From contig CP136069.1 in the NCBI GenBank assembly GCA_032622095.1, positions 169,438,394 to 169,502,393 of the forward strand: a stretch of DNA of 64,000 bases, read 5' to 3'. The position numbers and the translations under genes were made by a program. This document shows positions 55,801-60,518 of the stretch, piece by piece. The stretch is from Siphonodentalium dalli (taxonomy: Eukaryota > Mollusca > Scaphopoda > Gadilida > Siphonodentaliidae). Under the pieces are notes generated by a model. It was not told the DNA's origin, ran no database searches, and worked only from the letters and a program-made list of their open reading frames with translations. The first letter of the stretch is position 1; each line of letters starts with the position of its first letter.

Positions 55801-57055
55801 AATTTCCAAATCAAGTTTGACTTTTATTTATGGAATTTACCGACTACAAACCCTGAACGTGCGCAGTATCTCAGAATTCCATTGTATGTCACATGTAGTA
55901 AAGGGTTATTTACTATATCGAATGCATGAATATTTGTTTGAGCAGCTCCTTAGAAGTATGTGCCAAATTTTCCTGTTTAAACAATTGTTCAACGTATCCC
56001 GGAGTCCTTATTGGAGTGGTTCGGTTACACCCTAATTGCAATTTTAAAATTCTCATTACAGCACCATGTCTTCCTGTCTGAATGCACTAGCTGCTGTCAC
56101 TTGGGAAGATGTGCTTAAACCTTTAATCGGAAACAAAATGACTGAAGCAGGGAGAACATGGATCACCCGGTTACTAGGTATGTGGGTAGTGTGGGAAATT
56201 GTACTGCCACTGTGTAAGTTAGTTATTGTCGTGCCTATTTCTCGTTTGTTTAAAATCAGTGGTAAACTACCGGGACCAAATAACACCAGACGCTTCCGCG
56301 GTCGAACAGAATTATTATTCATTGTTCAACATTCGACCAGTCATTAGTGGCTAAGTTGGTTTTAGACCATCAGTCGCGTAATTTCCTACTTGTCACTATT
56401 TTAGCCTTCGTCATCTCTCCAGAATTCGGTGTTGAATTAGTAACAGTGATTCACTCTCCCAAAATCGTTGAATGTTTTGCCTATCGACCACTATTTACGT
56501 TCTGTATATAAACACACGCTCGGCTCACTAAGTGTGTTTTGTGGATAATATCGCATAAATACTATCATTATACTATATTATTAGTATATTCTTGAGGACA
56601 TTTTCATAATTTGGTAACTGTTATTTCTAAATTGTAACCTATAACGAAGGCAATTGGTGCAGATTTCAGGTTCAGATTTCAAATTTTCTGCTGGCCCCAC
56701 GCCGGTAGGCAGCCCAAGACCTAATCAATTCAGAAAATAAAATCGAGCTTGTCAGATACCATTTGGAAATTCCAAGCTAGGGCTGTCAAATGTAATGACG
56801 CCGCGAACTTTAGAGTTTGGCCTGATTCAAGGGGTGCATTTGGAAACTCCAAGCTGGACGCCCCCAACGGAGACACGTTAGCCACGTTCGCGTGTCAATG
56901 GAACATGCCATGTCAACACTACCTAATTTTGTTCATCTAAAACAGCTCATTTGCTTACAAGAATTTGTATTCATTCTATTTCAGTTCTTCTTTATGGAGG
57001 AGCTGGAATTGGTTTTGCGTTCTTGGCACAAGGGTTAGGAGGTACTGTCCTGCAG
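28546..57055 (+). CDS. SLC5-family sodium:solute symporter, SLC5A8/SLC5A12-like (partial, 11 exons)
   Basis: This is a plasma-membrane Na+-coupled transporter. By family, SLC5A8/A12 move monocarboxylates such as lactate, butyrate and nicotinate. Exons: 28546-28881, 32059-32127, 35911-35962, 45103-45170, 47033-47113, 47263-47336, 47955-48095, 49933-50068, 54837-54922, 56062-56177, 56985-57055. They total 1230 nt, or 410 codons, without a stop. All eleven donors are GT and all preceding acceptors AG. Phases after successive exons are 0,0,1,0,0,2,2,0,2,1,0. Family landmarks: GVVDY start (7-11), LGTPAEMY (about 63-70), GGMKAVIWTDVFQ (176-188), FFNFDPDPTRRHS (225-237), GVNQASVQRY (about 252-261), SGALSTMSSCLNALAAV (344-360). 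The serines in the last motif correspond to the Na2 sodium site of the LeuT-fold. About ten of the expected thirteen membrane helices are present. Family length is about 600 residues, so the C-terminus lies beyond the window. SLC5A6 or another SLC5 paralogue cannot be excluded. Confidence 0.95.
29126..29444. mobile_element. GCACATTATCTGC MITE, copy A (intron 1)
   Basis: About 320 bp. One end reads ATACGCACATAATC and the other, inverted, GCACATTATCTGCTTATAAT preceded by GTTCTCCCGAAAATCA. Internal words shared with the other copies: TAAGCAGATAAT, GGCTTATTTTAGT, CGACTC and AATCTGCTT. Copies B-E are at 30990-31355, 45236-45562, 53117-53441 and 60222-60518. Confidence 0.8.
29490..29560. repeat. 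Fragment of AAGTCCAATATG repeat
   Basis: Repeated AAGTCCAATATG and a TATTTGCGCGATGACATGTCG end match the right terminus of the element at 30348-30726. It is a truncated copy. Confidence 0.5.
29701..30000. repeat. Minisatellite with inverted units
   Basis: Units of about 35 bp (CAATATAAGTCATGATAATT then ATGTTTGCATACA) repeat in direct orientation to about 29860, then run inverted (TGTATGCAAACATAATTATC) to about 29935, then return to direct orientation. A (CATA)n tract lies at 29735-29758. The long frames on both strands here (such as 29475-30011) are artefacts of this repeat. Confidence 0.9.
30015..30071. repeat. Degenerate copy of the recurrent palindrome
   Basis: GCCAATGCAATCTCGTATAT, a core with AGTCTCCCAT, and an ATAAGAGAATACACAAGC right arm. 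The left flank (TTTGCGAAAACACTGG) and right flank (CACATGATCTTTAATGG) match those of the MITE at 10253-10459. Confidence 0.7.
30348..30726. mobile_element. TGTTCTCATGAAATAAGC MITE (intron 1)
   Basis: The left end is CTGTTCTCATGAAATAAGCA then CATAACGGGC. The right end is AATATGAACCTATTTGCCCG then AGGATATG. The body repeats AATAAGCTTAAATTAGC and AATATAAGCC words. A related copy is at 52690-52920 and a left-end relic is near 36947-36985. It may be a sister family of the GCACATTATCTGC MITE because both start TGTTCTC. Confidence 0.65.
30990..31355. mobile_element. GCACATTATCTGC MITE, copy B (intron 1)
   Basis: The left end is ACATATCCTCGCGTAAATAC then GCACATAATC. The right end has AAGCAGATAATGTGCTGG and GGGAGAACAG. 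It contains an AAAGAGCGTACACCTAAACA segment that copy A lacks, so copies differ by internal deletion. Confidence 0.8.
31356..32058. other. Intron 1 remainder, nothing recognised
   Basis: Contains a run of 15 G at 31424-31438 and otherwise AT-rich intronic DNA before the exon 2 acceptor. Confidence 0.6.
32059..32127 (+). CDS. Symporter exon 2 (residues 113-135)
   Basis: Reads YLEKRFNSKAAKLTGTLLTI plus VQQ, continuing SSFE into the conserved E-YL--RF segment of SLC5 proteins. The acceptor is ctcttcggcag, the donor gtacgt, phase 0 on both sides. Intron 2 is 3783 bp. Confidence 0.95.
32605..32700. mobile_element. Half palindrome plus MITE arm (intron 2)
   Basis: The right half of the palindrome (CTATGGTCGACTCGCATATA to GCATTGGTAC) is followed by AGGATCTTTAATGTTGCGCC then AGCGCAGTTCCCGTCATGAAATGG. 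This is the same arm seen at 10412-10459 and, inverted, at 3052-3095. It is truncated on the left. Confidence 0.75.
32747..33247. mobile_element. TTAA/AGGCACG MITE, copy 2 (intron 2)
   Basis: It starts TTAAAGGCACGTGCGGCC and ends CCGTGTCTTTAA. It is nearly identical by eye to copy 1 over its 500 bp. Its right TTAA (33244-33247) is also the left TTAA of the next element. Confidence 0.88.
33248..33727. mobile_element. AGGTACTCAA MITE with long inverted ends (intron 2)
   Basis: It is flanked by TTAA at 33244-33247 and 33728-33731. Long inverted arms start AGGTACTCAACCCGATAAAA and end with the complement TTGAGTACCT. Both arms contain a GATTCGAGTCGAGGAA/TTCCTCGACTCGAATC pair. The middle has ACCACTTGATTTTAG-GTTATCCATC and CATCTCGAGAAAT. 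A diverged, left-truncated copy lies at 55440-55703. Confidence 0.8.
33732..35560. other. Intron 2 remainder
   Basis: No gene seen. It holds the palindrome at 34573-34641 and CCCTCGCAGTGGGGCGATGA at about 34167, which resembles a word near 17378. Confidence 0.5.
34573..34690. mobile_element. Palindrome with a TTAACC-type right arm (intron 2)
   Basis: A complete palindrome at 34573-34641 is followed by CACAGGGTTTTCGCAAAAAA and a tail CCAGTCATGAAAAGGTTAA. The tail ends at a TTAA (34687-34690). A GCGAAAACCCTG arm also occurs at 10253-10290, but there it is joined to a different terminus. The left end is not resolved. Confidence 0.7.
35561..35720. repeat. AGCTCACCTTGAAG dispersed repeat fragment (intron 2)
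   Basis: TTTAGCTCACCTTGAAGTTA then AGTTTGAGCTATTGCC forms a small inverted repeat (AGCTCA/TGAGCT) followed by GGCGTCCGTCGACCG. This form, AGCTCACC...TGAGCTATTGCCAT...GCGTCCGTCG, resembles a very common mollusc dispersed repeat as I know it. The class is not assigned. Confidence 0.5.
35911..35962 (+). CDS. Symporter exon 3 (residues 136-153)
   Basis: Reads IIYMGIASYAPSTALEA and ends one base into the next codon (phase 1). It matches the family's (I/L)-Y-G-v-yAPalAL segment in helix 4. The acceptor is tgtctttcag, the donor gtaacc. Intron 3 is the largest complete one, 9140 bp, and holds the satellite-bearing transposon. Confidence 0.93.
36255..36561. mobile_element. Inverted-repeat element with tandem units in each arm (intron 3)
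   Basis: The left arm contains GTAAAAAGACACACAGGATC, then AAAAAGACACCCAGGACCTC, then a GTCACCCAACAACTC unit. The right arm is the inverted series ending GATCCTGTGTGTCTTTTTCC. Each arm therefore holds three units of about 30-40 bp. No coding sequence. Confidence 0.75.
37480..37517. repeat. Possible SINE tail
   Basis: GCATAGCAGCTGAAATGGCG then TTAAACCC resembles the GCTGAAAGCG...TTAAAC tail of the complete SINE at 2126-2431. No tRNA head or target duplication was found, so it would be a 5'-truncated copy at best. Confidence 0.3.
37519..40069. mobile_element. TIR element with AACTAGG subterminal repeats enclosing a satellite (intron 3)
   Basis: The terminal inverted repeats are AGGTCCGAATCGGCATCTC on the left and GAGATGCCGATTCGGACCT on the right. 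Both are followed inward by repeats of GTTTAAACTAGG type (37535-37735 on the left, about 39985-40045 on the right). A further AAACTACCCTACCCCAGGTTTTACTAAAACC block lies at about 37892-37925. The interior holds the GC-rich satellite at 38289-39700 and no recognised transposase. The ends are related in pattern to those of 58488-60010. No target duplication was recognised. Confidence 0.75.
38289..39700. repeat. GC-rich satellite, about 125-150-bp units, direction reversed midway
   Basis: Units contain GTAAGGATTTCGGCCAATTTGA, CATAGAAACACCCC and a run of CACCC/GGGGTG words. To about 38800 they read in that direction (near 38417, 38540 and 38668). From about 38870 they read in reverse (GTGTTTCTATGG near 38874, 38992, 39139, 39285, 39334, 39538 and 39665, with TTGGCCGAAATCCTTAC near 38928 and 39187). 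The many open frames here (up to 149 codons) are by-products of the high GC content. Confidence 0.9.
41681..41768. repeat. Tandem repeat, 3 x 29-30 bp
   Basis: Three units of ATATCATTCCTAGTATGCAC then CCACCCGTC, almost identical to each other. Confidence 0.92.
41865..41939. repeat. Hairpin CAATG-GTTCATAAACCTATG
   Basis: Inverted arms GTTCATAAACCTATGAACG and CGTTCATAGGTTTATGAAC enclose about 22 bp. Each arm is itself partly self-complementary (TTCATAGGTTTATGAA). It is a short MITE or a remnant of one. Confidence 0.75.
42150..42310. repeat. GCGAAATA-type degenerate tandem repeat
   Basis: Repeated GCGAAATAG and GAAAATACAGC words. It is followed by AACGAAATAACGGAGATATT and GACGAAATAACGGACATATA, which resemble the interior of the inverted-repeat element near 5020-5150. 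Confidence 0.75.
42409..42541. repeat. Long hairpin with CCCCTTCGGGG loop
   Basis: Arms of about 60 bp: the left arm has GTGGTCATGGGTTTTGACCG and AGCAAACT, the right arm AGTTTGCTGAATTTTTCTCG and CGGTCAAAATCCCATGACCA. The centre is AACCCCTTCGGGGTT. It looks like a small foldback element, with flanking GGCGGATTC/GAAACCGCC continuing the pairing. Confidence 0.8.
42674..43156. mobile_element. TTAA/AGGCACG MITE, copy 3 (intron 3)
   Basis: It starts TTAAAGGCACGTGAGGCC and ends GGTACCTTTAA. Internally it lacks the stretch ATATAAACAAACACYAGAAA found in copies 1 and 2. It is one of four copies in the window. Confidence 0.86.
44290..44570 (+). pseudogene. Non-LTR retrotransposon pol relic, C-terminal tail (intron 3)
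   Basis: One frame reads DDLCNRCQNVQETISHMFWD then a CLYV segment, a stop, and DIETWARNNKCPIDLTNKNI then IIGTE. The C..C....ET..H.FW.C pattern is the zinc-binding-like tail of L1/Tx1-type LINE polymerases, the same region as in 14402-14790 on the other strand. Upstream frames are broken, so it is a relic. Confidence 0.65.
45103..45170 (+). CDS. Symporter exon 4 (residues 153-175)
   Basis: With the carried G it reads VTGFPVWATIITVGLVSTFY then TTL, the helix 5 segment before the GG motif. The acceptor is tatctttttcag, the donor gtatgt, phase 0. Intron 4 is 1862 bp. Confidence 0.95.
45236..45562. mobile_element. GCACATTATCTGC MITE, copy C (intron 4)
   Basis: It starts CCTGTTATCCAGAAAATCGG about 65 bp after exon 4. 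It carries the shared CGACTCATAATGAGGCGATA and AAGCCAACTCACGATTTTTC words and fades near TATGTACCTATTTCGAC, so the right end is incomplete. Confidence 0.75.
46118..46380 (-). pseudogene. LINE pol C-terminal relic (intron 4)
   Basis: The minus strand has an open stretch with RKCLLCNDEFGDEYNIILKC, then YIKPSYSVKPNIYRLNALF and TLTNLSIFI. The C-LC----GDEYH-il-C...R..YIkp.y...PN..k...L pattern is a familiar tail of invertebrate LINE polymerases. Only the tail is left. It is antisense to the symporter gene. Confidence 0.6.
46445..46985. repeat. Dispersed repeat, partner of 25220-25760 (intron 4)
   Basis: Words such as AATTGATTTTCTCAAAATC, GAATTTCCTTGCGAAATTTG, TTTACTTTTATGGCACGAAA and TGGGTCATGGGTTCATAACC are the inverted counterparts of those at 25220-25760. 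It ends about 50 bp before exon 5. Confidence 0.5.
47033..47113 (+). CDS. Symporter exon 5 (residues 176-202)
   Basis: Begins GGMKAVIWTDVFQSLIM, the best-conserved signature of the sodium:solute symporter family, and continues into helix 6 (ISGLVAILIG). The acceptor is aacattccag, the donor gtaggt, phase 0. Intron 5 is only 149 bp. Confidence 0.95.
47263..47336 (+). CDS. Symporter exon 6 (residues 203-227)
   Basis: Reads GVMKVGGMSEVWTINEKWNR then IDFF, ending two bases into an Asn codon. The GG---VW-I------I-FF pattern is the conserved loop after helix 6. The donor is gtaagt. Intron 6 is 618 bp. Confidence 0.95.
47955..48095 (+). CDS. Symporter exon 7 (residues 227-274)
   Basis: Completes NFDPDPTRRHSVWSLVIG and carries helix 7 plus the GVNQASVQRYSALPT segment. 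GVNQ--VQRY is near-invariant in the SLC5A5/6/8/12 subgroup, which is the main reason for the subgroup call. The acceptor is tttcattgcag, the donor gtaagt, phase 2. Confidence 0.96.
48497..48700. repeat. TTCGATATAATTTAATAAATATTGCATG repeat, copy 1 (intron 7)
   Basis: It begins with the start words GTTCGATATAATTTAATAAA then TATTGCATG. It contains the opposed blocks CACTGCGG/CCGCAGTGG and ATGAGGAATAGTCCACCGGC versus TGGAGTATTCCTC, giving partial self-complementarity. A second copy is at 49583-49765. Confidence 0.55.
48701..49582. other. Part of intron 7, nothing recognised
   Basis: No coding exon or repeat could be supported between the two foldback repeats. Confidence 0.5.
49583..49765. repeat. 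Same repeat, copy 2, with a 45-bp palindrome (intron 7)
   Basis: It shares the start words ATAAATATTGCATGGCTTG with copy 1 and has the inverted block GGCTATGCCAAAATGGTGGT/ACCACTCTTTTGGCATAGTC. It ends in a perfect palindrome at 49715-49759 with arms CATGTACTGTTCATGTGTAG. Foldback structure is clear; the class is unknown. Confidence 0.65.
49933..50068 (+). CDS. Symporter exon 8 (residues 274-319)
   Basis: Codes for helix 8 (SVWLNVIGASLLMTITCLCG and IVMFAYYA) and the loop GCDPLETDRAKNPNQ, matching the D-CDPL--g-i---DQ loop of the family. The acceptor is ttgcattgcag, the donor gtaaat, phase 0. Intron 8 is 4768 bp and holds several transposons. Confidence 0.95.
50416..50786 (-). mobile_element. 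piggyBac-like MITE, copy 3 (intron 8, inverted)
   Basis: 371 bp, with perfect TTAA at 50412-50415 and 50787-50790. Termini CCCTTTACCCAACA and TGTTGGGTAAAGGG. The palindromes are at 50555-50623 and 50692-50760. Relative to 10464-10858 it is reversed, the GGCCGG end is shorter and the spacer lacks its A-rich part. It sits about 350 bp after exon 8. Confidence 0.92.
50880..52250. repeat. Inverted repeat flanking a LINE relic (intron 8)
   Basis: The left arm at about 50895-51030 contains GTGGGAGGAGCGTTCTCAAC, AATTGATTGGAAATGAATAA and GAGCAACACTGCTTC...TGTTAACAGAATGT. The right arm at about 52080-52230 carries the inverted series ACATTCTGTTTACACTGCAG, ATTCGTTCCCAATCAATGTA and TGAGAACGCTCCTCCCAAAT. 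The region between is the LINE fragment. Either a long-TIR element captured LINE sequence, or this is an inverted duplication. Confidence 0.65.
51136..52010 (+). pseudogene. CR1/Jockey-like LINE pol relic, C-terminal (intron 8)
   Basis: A frame at about 51505-51560 reads DYCNFLVPDYQLARLQRLQQ, the DYCNsLl.glPdyql.rLQrvQN segment of CR1-like polymerases. After frame changes, 51764-52009 reads LITGCDRAFKFAYPNIWNSL, PKATRESSYLPDIKAALKTM, matching the terminal G.RaFs.aaP.lWNsLP..iR.s..l..FK..lKt motif. The upstream part is scrambled. The overlapping 182-codon frame at 51210-51758 is not the element's reading frame. Confidence 0.75.
52068..52522. repeat. Tandem duplication, 2 x about 226 bp (intron 8)
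   Basis: Unit 1 (52068-52293) and unit 2 (52294 to about 52522) begin GAATTTTTATAAACTAAC and end TTTTATGTATAGGACGA. By eye they differ at about two bases (CTTACTTG/CTTAGTTG and ATACCTTCGG/ATACCCTCGG), so the duplication is recent. Confidence 0.93.
52690..52920. mobile_element. TGTTCTCATGAAATAAGC-type MITE, diverged copy (intron 8)
   Basis: It runs from GCCTGTTCTGAAAATAAGCT to AATATGAACATATTTGCACG then AGAAATGG. It contains TTTTCACTGTGGTCCGCGTC and AGTCCAATATGAACCTAT words shared with 30348-30726 and with flanks of the GCACATTATCTGC MITEs. Confidence 0.6.
53117..53441. mobile_element. GCACATTATCTGC MITE, copy D (intron 8)
   Basis: Both ends are present: CCTGTTCTCCCTAAAAATCC then GCACATTATCTGC, and ATTATGTGCGTATTTTCGCG then AGAATATG. 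Internal CGACTCATAATGAGGC and AATAAGCCAACTCAC match copy C. Confidence 0.82.
53442..54836. other. Rest of intron 8, nothing recognised
   Basis: A short trinucleotide-like stretch (CATCGTCATCATTATCATCA, then GTCGTCCTCGTCGTCG) lies at 53558-53645. No exon or transposon end was identified in the remainder. Confidence 0.5.
54837..54922 (+). CDS. Symporter exon 9 (residues 320-348)
   Basis: Reads LMPLFVLDVIGIPGLPGLFL then SSLFSGAL, ending two bases into a Ser codon. The (L/M)P--V-d-----PGlpGLF-a-lfSG-LS segment leads into the sodium-site helix. The donor is gtatgt. Intron 9 is 1139 bp. Confidence 0.95.
54979..55250. mobile_element. TTAA foldback MITE (intron 9)
   Basis: Long inverted arms of about 110 bp. 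The left starts CCCTTTCAGTGCCAAGTCCG (54979) and the right ends CGGACTTGGCACTGAAAGGG (55250). The right flank is TTAA (55251-55254). The left flank is GAAA, a likely decayed TTAA. The inner part has an extra direct copy of CAAATTTATTGATTATAATA...GATGGAAAGAG. Its terminus is shared with the right end of 3893-4826. Confidence 0.85.
55440..55703. mobile_element. AGGTACTCAA MITE, left-truncated copy (intron 9)
   Basis: It shares ATTACCACTTGATTTTAG, GTTATCCATC, CATCTCGAGAAAT and GGGTTCCTCGACTCGAATC with 33248-33727 and ends GATTGAGTACC at a TTAA (55704-55707). The left arm is missing. Confidence 0.75.
56062..56177 (+). CDS. Symporter exon 10 (residues 348-387)
   Basis: Completes S348 and continues TMSSCLNALAAVTWEDVLKP, the most conserved C-terminal motif of the family (S-(L/T)SS-iNa-a-vt-eD--kp). 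Ser351 and Ser352 align with sodium-coordinating serines of SLC5 proteins. The exon ends in phase 1 with donor gtatgt. Intron 10 is 807 bp. Confidence 0.96.
56985..57055 (+). CDS. Symporter exon 11 (residues 387-410), last visible exon
   Basis: With the carried G it reads VLLYGGAGIGFAFLAQGLGG then TVLQ, the helix 10 segment (YG---ig-afl-q-lG-vLQ). The acceptor is ttctatttcag, the donor gtatat, phase 0. The next family segment (roughly G-vGGPllG-F-LGmf-p) was looked for and not found before 64000. Confidence 0.94.
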
Positions 57056-57172
57056 GTATATTACAAGTCTGTGAACCGACGACCAAAGCGTCGGTCATTT
57101 ATTAACAGTGTTATAAATGCTCTTTGTTTATTGGACGTAACCGTAAATAATTAAACGAATTGTTTTCTATTG

Positions 57173-57302
57173 TTGCTACAACTCGACTAACTTGTAGCTG
57201 TAATTTACACTGATGTCCTGTTTATTGGTTGGAACTGTACTTAACCCGTAGTATATTATATGCATTCTCCCATCAGTTATAAAAGTATAGATTGGAGTGG
57301 TC
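57173..57302. repeat. Direct repeat, copy 1 (partner 60882-61005)
   Basis: CTCGACTAACTTGTAGCTGT, then TTGGTTGGAACTGTACTTAA, then TATATGCATTCT and TATAAAAGTATA, recur in the same order and orientation at 60882-61005, about 3.7 kb away. There are several substitutions. It contains CCAAT- and TATA-like words, but no promoter role is shown. Confidence 0.85.
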
Positions 57303-57355
57303 TAATATTGATCAGAAGACAAAACATGCGAAAATGTTATACAAGAGCAGAATGA

Positions 57356-57882
57356 TTAAAGGCACGGGTGGCGTTCGTTGCAGAAATATTCATATTTGTT
57401 CAAATCGCCATCAACAGAAGGAATATTAAAATATATATAGTTTTGTTCATATGCCAAACATTATCAGCGCGTAAATAGTATATTGTCGTAAAGACGTATG
57501 ATGGTGTACGTAAACAAGAGCCTGCTCGTGTTACAGAAGTTGTGCTTCTGTTTACATAACACAGCGCAATTCTATTGGTTAATCACACACAAATGATATA
57601 AACGCTCTTTATTTTTTCCATATCAGGAAAACAGTTAATAGAACGCACTTTATGTTGACCATATCCGGATCTGAACAAAAGCCAGTAAACGTAACGTTTT
57701 TTGCTTTTGTTTACATAACAAAGGAAAAACATTTGACAATAACATACTGTTTATGCCATATATATTATTGGTATCAGAACAAAGTCTGTCTATATTTCAC
57801 TAATCCCTCTGTCTATGGCGGTTTATGACTGAGGTGAATATTTTAACAGCATACCCACCGCCAACGCCGCCCGTATCTTTAA
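57356..57882. mobile_element. TTAA/AGGCACG MITE, copy 4
   Basis: The most diverged and longest copy (527 bp). It starts TTAAAGGCACGGGTGGCG and ends CCGCCCGTATCTTTAA. Here the terminal inverted repeat is clearest, extending about 20 bp as AAAGGYACGGGYGGCGTT. Confidence 0.82.
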
Positions 57883-57997
57883 TTGGTGGGAAATGTTTAG
57901 ATAATAAATTCGTTTGTTGGACTTATTATCCGAACAATTCCAAAGGGAAATACTCACCAATGAGTATTTAGTTCGAGAGTGTTAACTTACCTAAGTT

Positions 57998-58089
57998 GCA
58001 CAGGTCCCTGGCACAATAGACCCCCACCACACAAAGGAATATATATATGTCTTTGAGCGGTGGGGGTCTATTGTGCCAGGGACCTGTGC
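57998..58089. repeat. Perfect 31-bp inverted repeat hairpin
   Basis: The arms at 57998-58028 and 58059-58089 are exact inverted copies, starting GCACAGGTCCCTGGCACAAT and ending ACCCCCACC at the loop. The loop is 30 bp and AT-rich. Partial pairing continues outside (TAAGTT/AAGTTG). Its GC-rich arms stand out from the AT-rich surroundings. It could be a foldback element or a structured-RNA source. Confidence 0.9.
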
Positions 58090-58487
58090 TAAGTTGTACA
58101 TACAAATTGTTATATTGTACATGTAGCTACAAGTTAGAATGTTTTATAGGGTGGCGCCAGTACGCTGTCGTACACATACCCGCTATAAATAGATCACCTA
58201 TCGGGCATGTAGACATAAAATGTAACATTTTGTTTGGTATGCACTTGTCAGAAAGTATATTTAAATATATTCGCAACACCACTTGAATATAGATTCCTAT
58301 TTACCATTCGTCATAAAACGTAATAAAACGAGTTACTAATCATATAAATCATGCAAACACTGTCCACAACAGAACTTCAGACCTTTCAGACATATATCAC
58401 TATTACCGTATGACGCTATCCCTAATGCTTTATAGCAGCACATAATTAAAGACATTTTATGGACTTGATCGAGTGCGTGAACTTGAT

Positions 58488-60010
58488 GGCCGGATTCGTC
58501 ATCTCCGGTTTAAACCTCCGAGTTTAAACCTGGTTTAAACCTACATTGGCGGTCCAGCCAAACCGGGTCTAAGGGGCGTTTTTGTCGTTCAGTTACCATC
58601 TAATTGACAACTTGATTTGGTTGTATGAGCATCCAGTCAAACTACCCTCTTACATATCGGACCAAAAGACAAGCCGATATAATGGTTATTAACAGGTCAT
58701 AACTTATCGCGCTCACTGAGAAATAAGTATTGCTCATGGACCATTAATCCTATCTCTTTGTGGGTTTAAATCAATCTGACAAAGGGCATGTCTCTCAAAA
58801 CGAGTTTCACGCGCTGTTTATCACTTTGTTTGTGATAGGGTTTCTGCAAGATGCTTTACCCACAAACACCAACTTTGATGTATTTACATGTATATATGTA
58901 TTAAAGGGTATAGGAGCTGCATGTATGTATGTCCGTTTGTCTGTTCGCAACTGTTCTAATGTGACACAGGCTCCTGTCGCACGAAAGGGCCGCAGGCCCC
59001 TCTGACGCGGAATAAAGGCTCCATAATCGAGTCAATCATGGACCAAGAGGTCAGTCAAGTAAACGCAATTTGCTTATGAATGCACACCATAATCGGCATC
59101 TGAACTGTTTGAGGTGGGCAACCAAACAGAGGCACAGCTTTTAATAAAGAAATATATTACATACGTTGCTTTTTTCAGTATAATAAATAAAAAATAAAAA
59201 AGTTACCAGGTTTTGAACAGGTGGAATATTATGGGAATTTATGGGCGAAGCCAGAGTAGAACTTTGTGGCATGATCTACATCAAAATAAGTTATCGAATT
59301 TGACTCATATAGCGATATAAATTTAGGATTGCAAACTATGTGTATAGCATATCTGGTCATGCAGTAGCATCGTTTTTGTGTCAAAATTAAAACTGAACCA
59401 TTCAAATGAATTCGTAGAAAACACCAGTATTTGTGATTGCCACAAGCCAATCAACTGTGACATGATAACACCAGTCGGCAGCCGCCACTTAGACACGCCC
59501 TCTCTCGAGATAATTTACAGCTCCACCCTTTGATTGTTTGACAATTCTAAACCGCGATGAAGAAAAGACGGATTCGTCATCTCAAGTTTAGCCTCAGTAA
59601 AGCCGGTTTAGCTGGACCGCCGAATTAGATGGTTTAGTTGCCGGTTTAAGCTTATAAAACGCAAACAAAATATCGAAATTGACAAAAACTTATCCCCACA
59701 CGCTTTATAGGTCTGAGTGCTTCTCGCTTATAAGTTTCCAATACAAATATGGTCGCTGTCGTATTTCTTGATTTTCGCAATCAATAAAACGAGGCGGTCC
59801 GCATTAGGAAAGTACGATTAATTATCTCGAAGATACAGAGACACTACTACTAAACCACTGGGCTGGGTGGACCAGGTTTAAACCATAGATGACGAATGCG
59901 TCACTTAGACCTGCGGTCGCGGGTTTAAACCACGGATTTTGCTGACTCACGGCGGTTTAAACCTAGAGATTTACGTAGACCAGGTTTAAACCTGAGATGA
60001 CGAATCGGCC
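58488..60010. mobile_element. TIR element with GTTTAAAC subterminal repeats
   Basis: The ends are GGCCGGATTCGTCATCTC and GAGATGACGAATCGGCC, inverted. Just inside lie multiple GGTTTAAACC palindromes (58508-58540 on the left, 59870-59995 on the right) and internal copies of the terminal motif near 59568 and 59888. It is 1523 bp long. No transposase was recognised; the 81-codon frame at 58760-59005 has no motif. The end pattern GATTCG-CATCTC-GGTTTA resembles 37519-40069. No clear target duplication was found. Confidence 0.8.
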
Positions 60011-60221
60011 CGATAAGTTAGTACTCGGGCCCTATGCCAACATGGGCAATGTTTTTTCTACTAACATCGCCTAATTTCAAAAGTACCATTCCAAAACACA
60101 TTCTGAGACTAATTACATACTGTAAAATTAAGAAATATATATGTGTTATTGTTCTTGTTTGATTGGTTTTGTTTTCGAGGCATCATTGACGGTTATGTTG
60201 CCATATTTTGCATAGAATGAC

Positions 60222-60518
60222 TGGCCGGACTACAAATACGCACATAATCGACCTATAATTTGAAGTAGGTACATAATGCGATTATTTGATTCTGAAATAA
60301 GCAGATAATGGAGACATATCCGGTACTTCGTGTTATGGAGCTGGCCACAGTGAAAGAGCGTACACTTATTTGTGTCATTTTCCGCACATAATCAAATGAC
60401 TAAATCTTTCTCATTTTCAACACATTATCGACTCAAAATGAGACAATTCTAAGCTGATTATCTACCTAAAACAGTTCTATTATAAGCAGATACTGTGCGG
60501 ATTTTTGAGAGAACAGGC
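60222..60518. mobile_element. GCACATTATCTGC MITE, copy E
   Basis: It runs from ACAAATACGCACATAATCGA to GCAGATACTGTGCGGATTTT then TGAGAGAACAGG. It has the shared CGACTCAAAATGAGACAATT block. It is shorter than copy B in the middle. Confidence 0.8.

Noticed and set aside
58140-58165. GGGTGGCGCCAGTACG as a hAT terminus
   Set aside because: It resembles the hAT MITE end at 16811, but no partner end or duplication was found.
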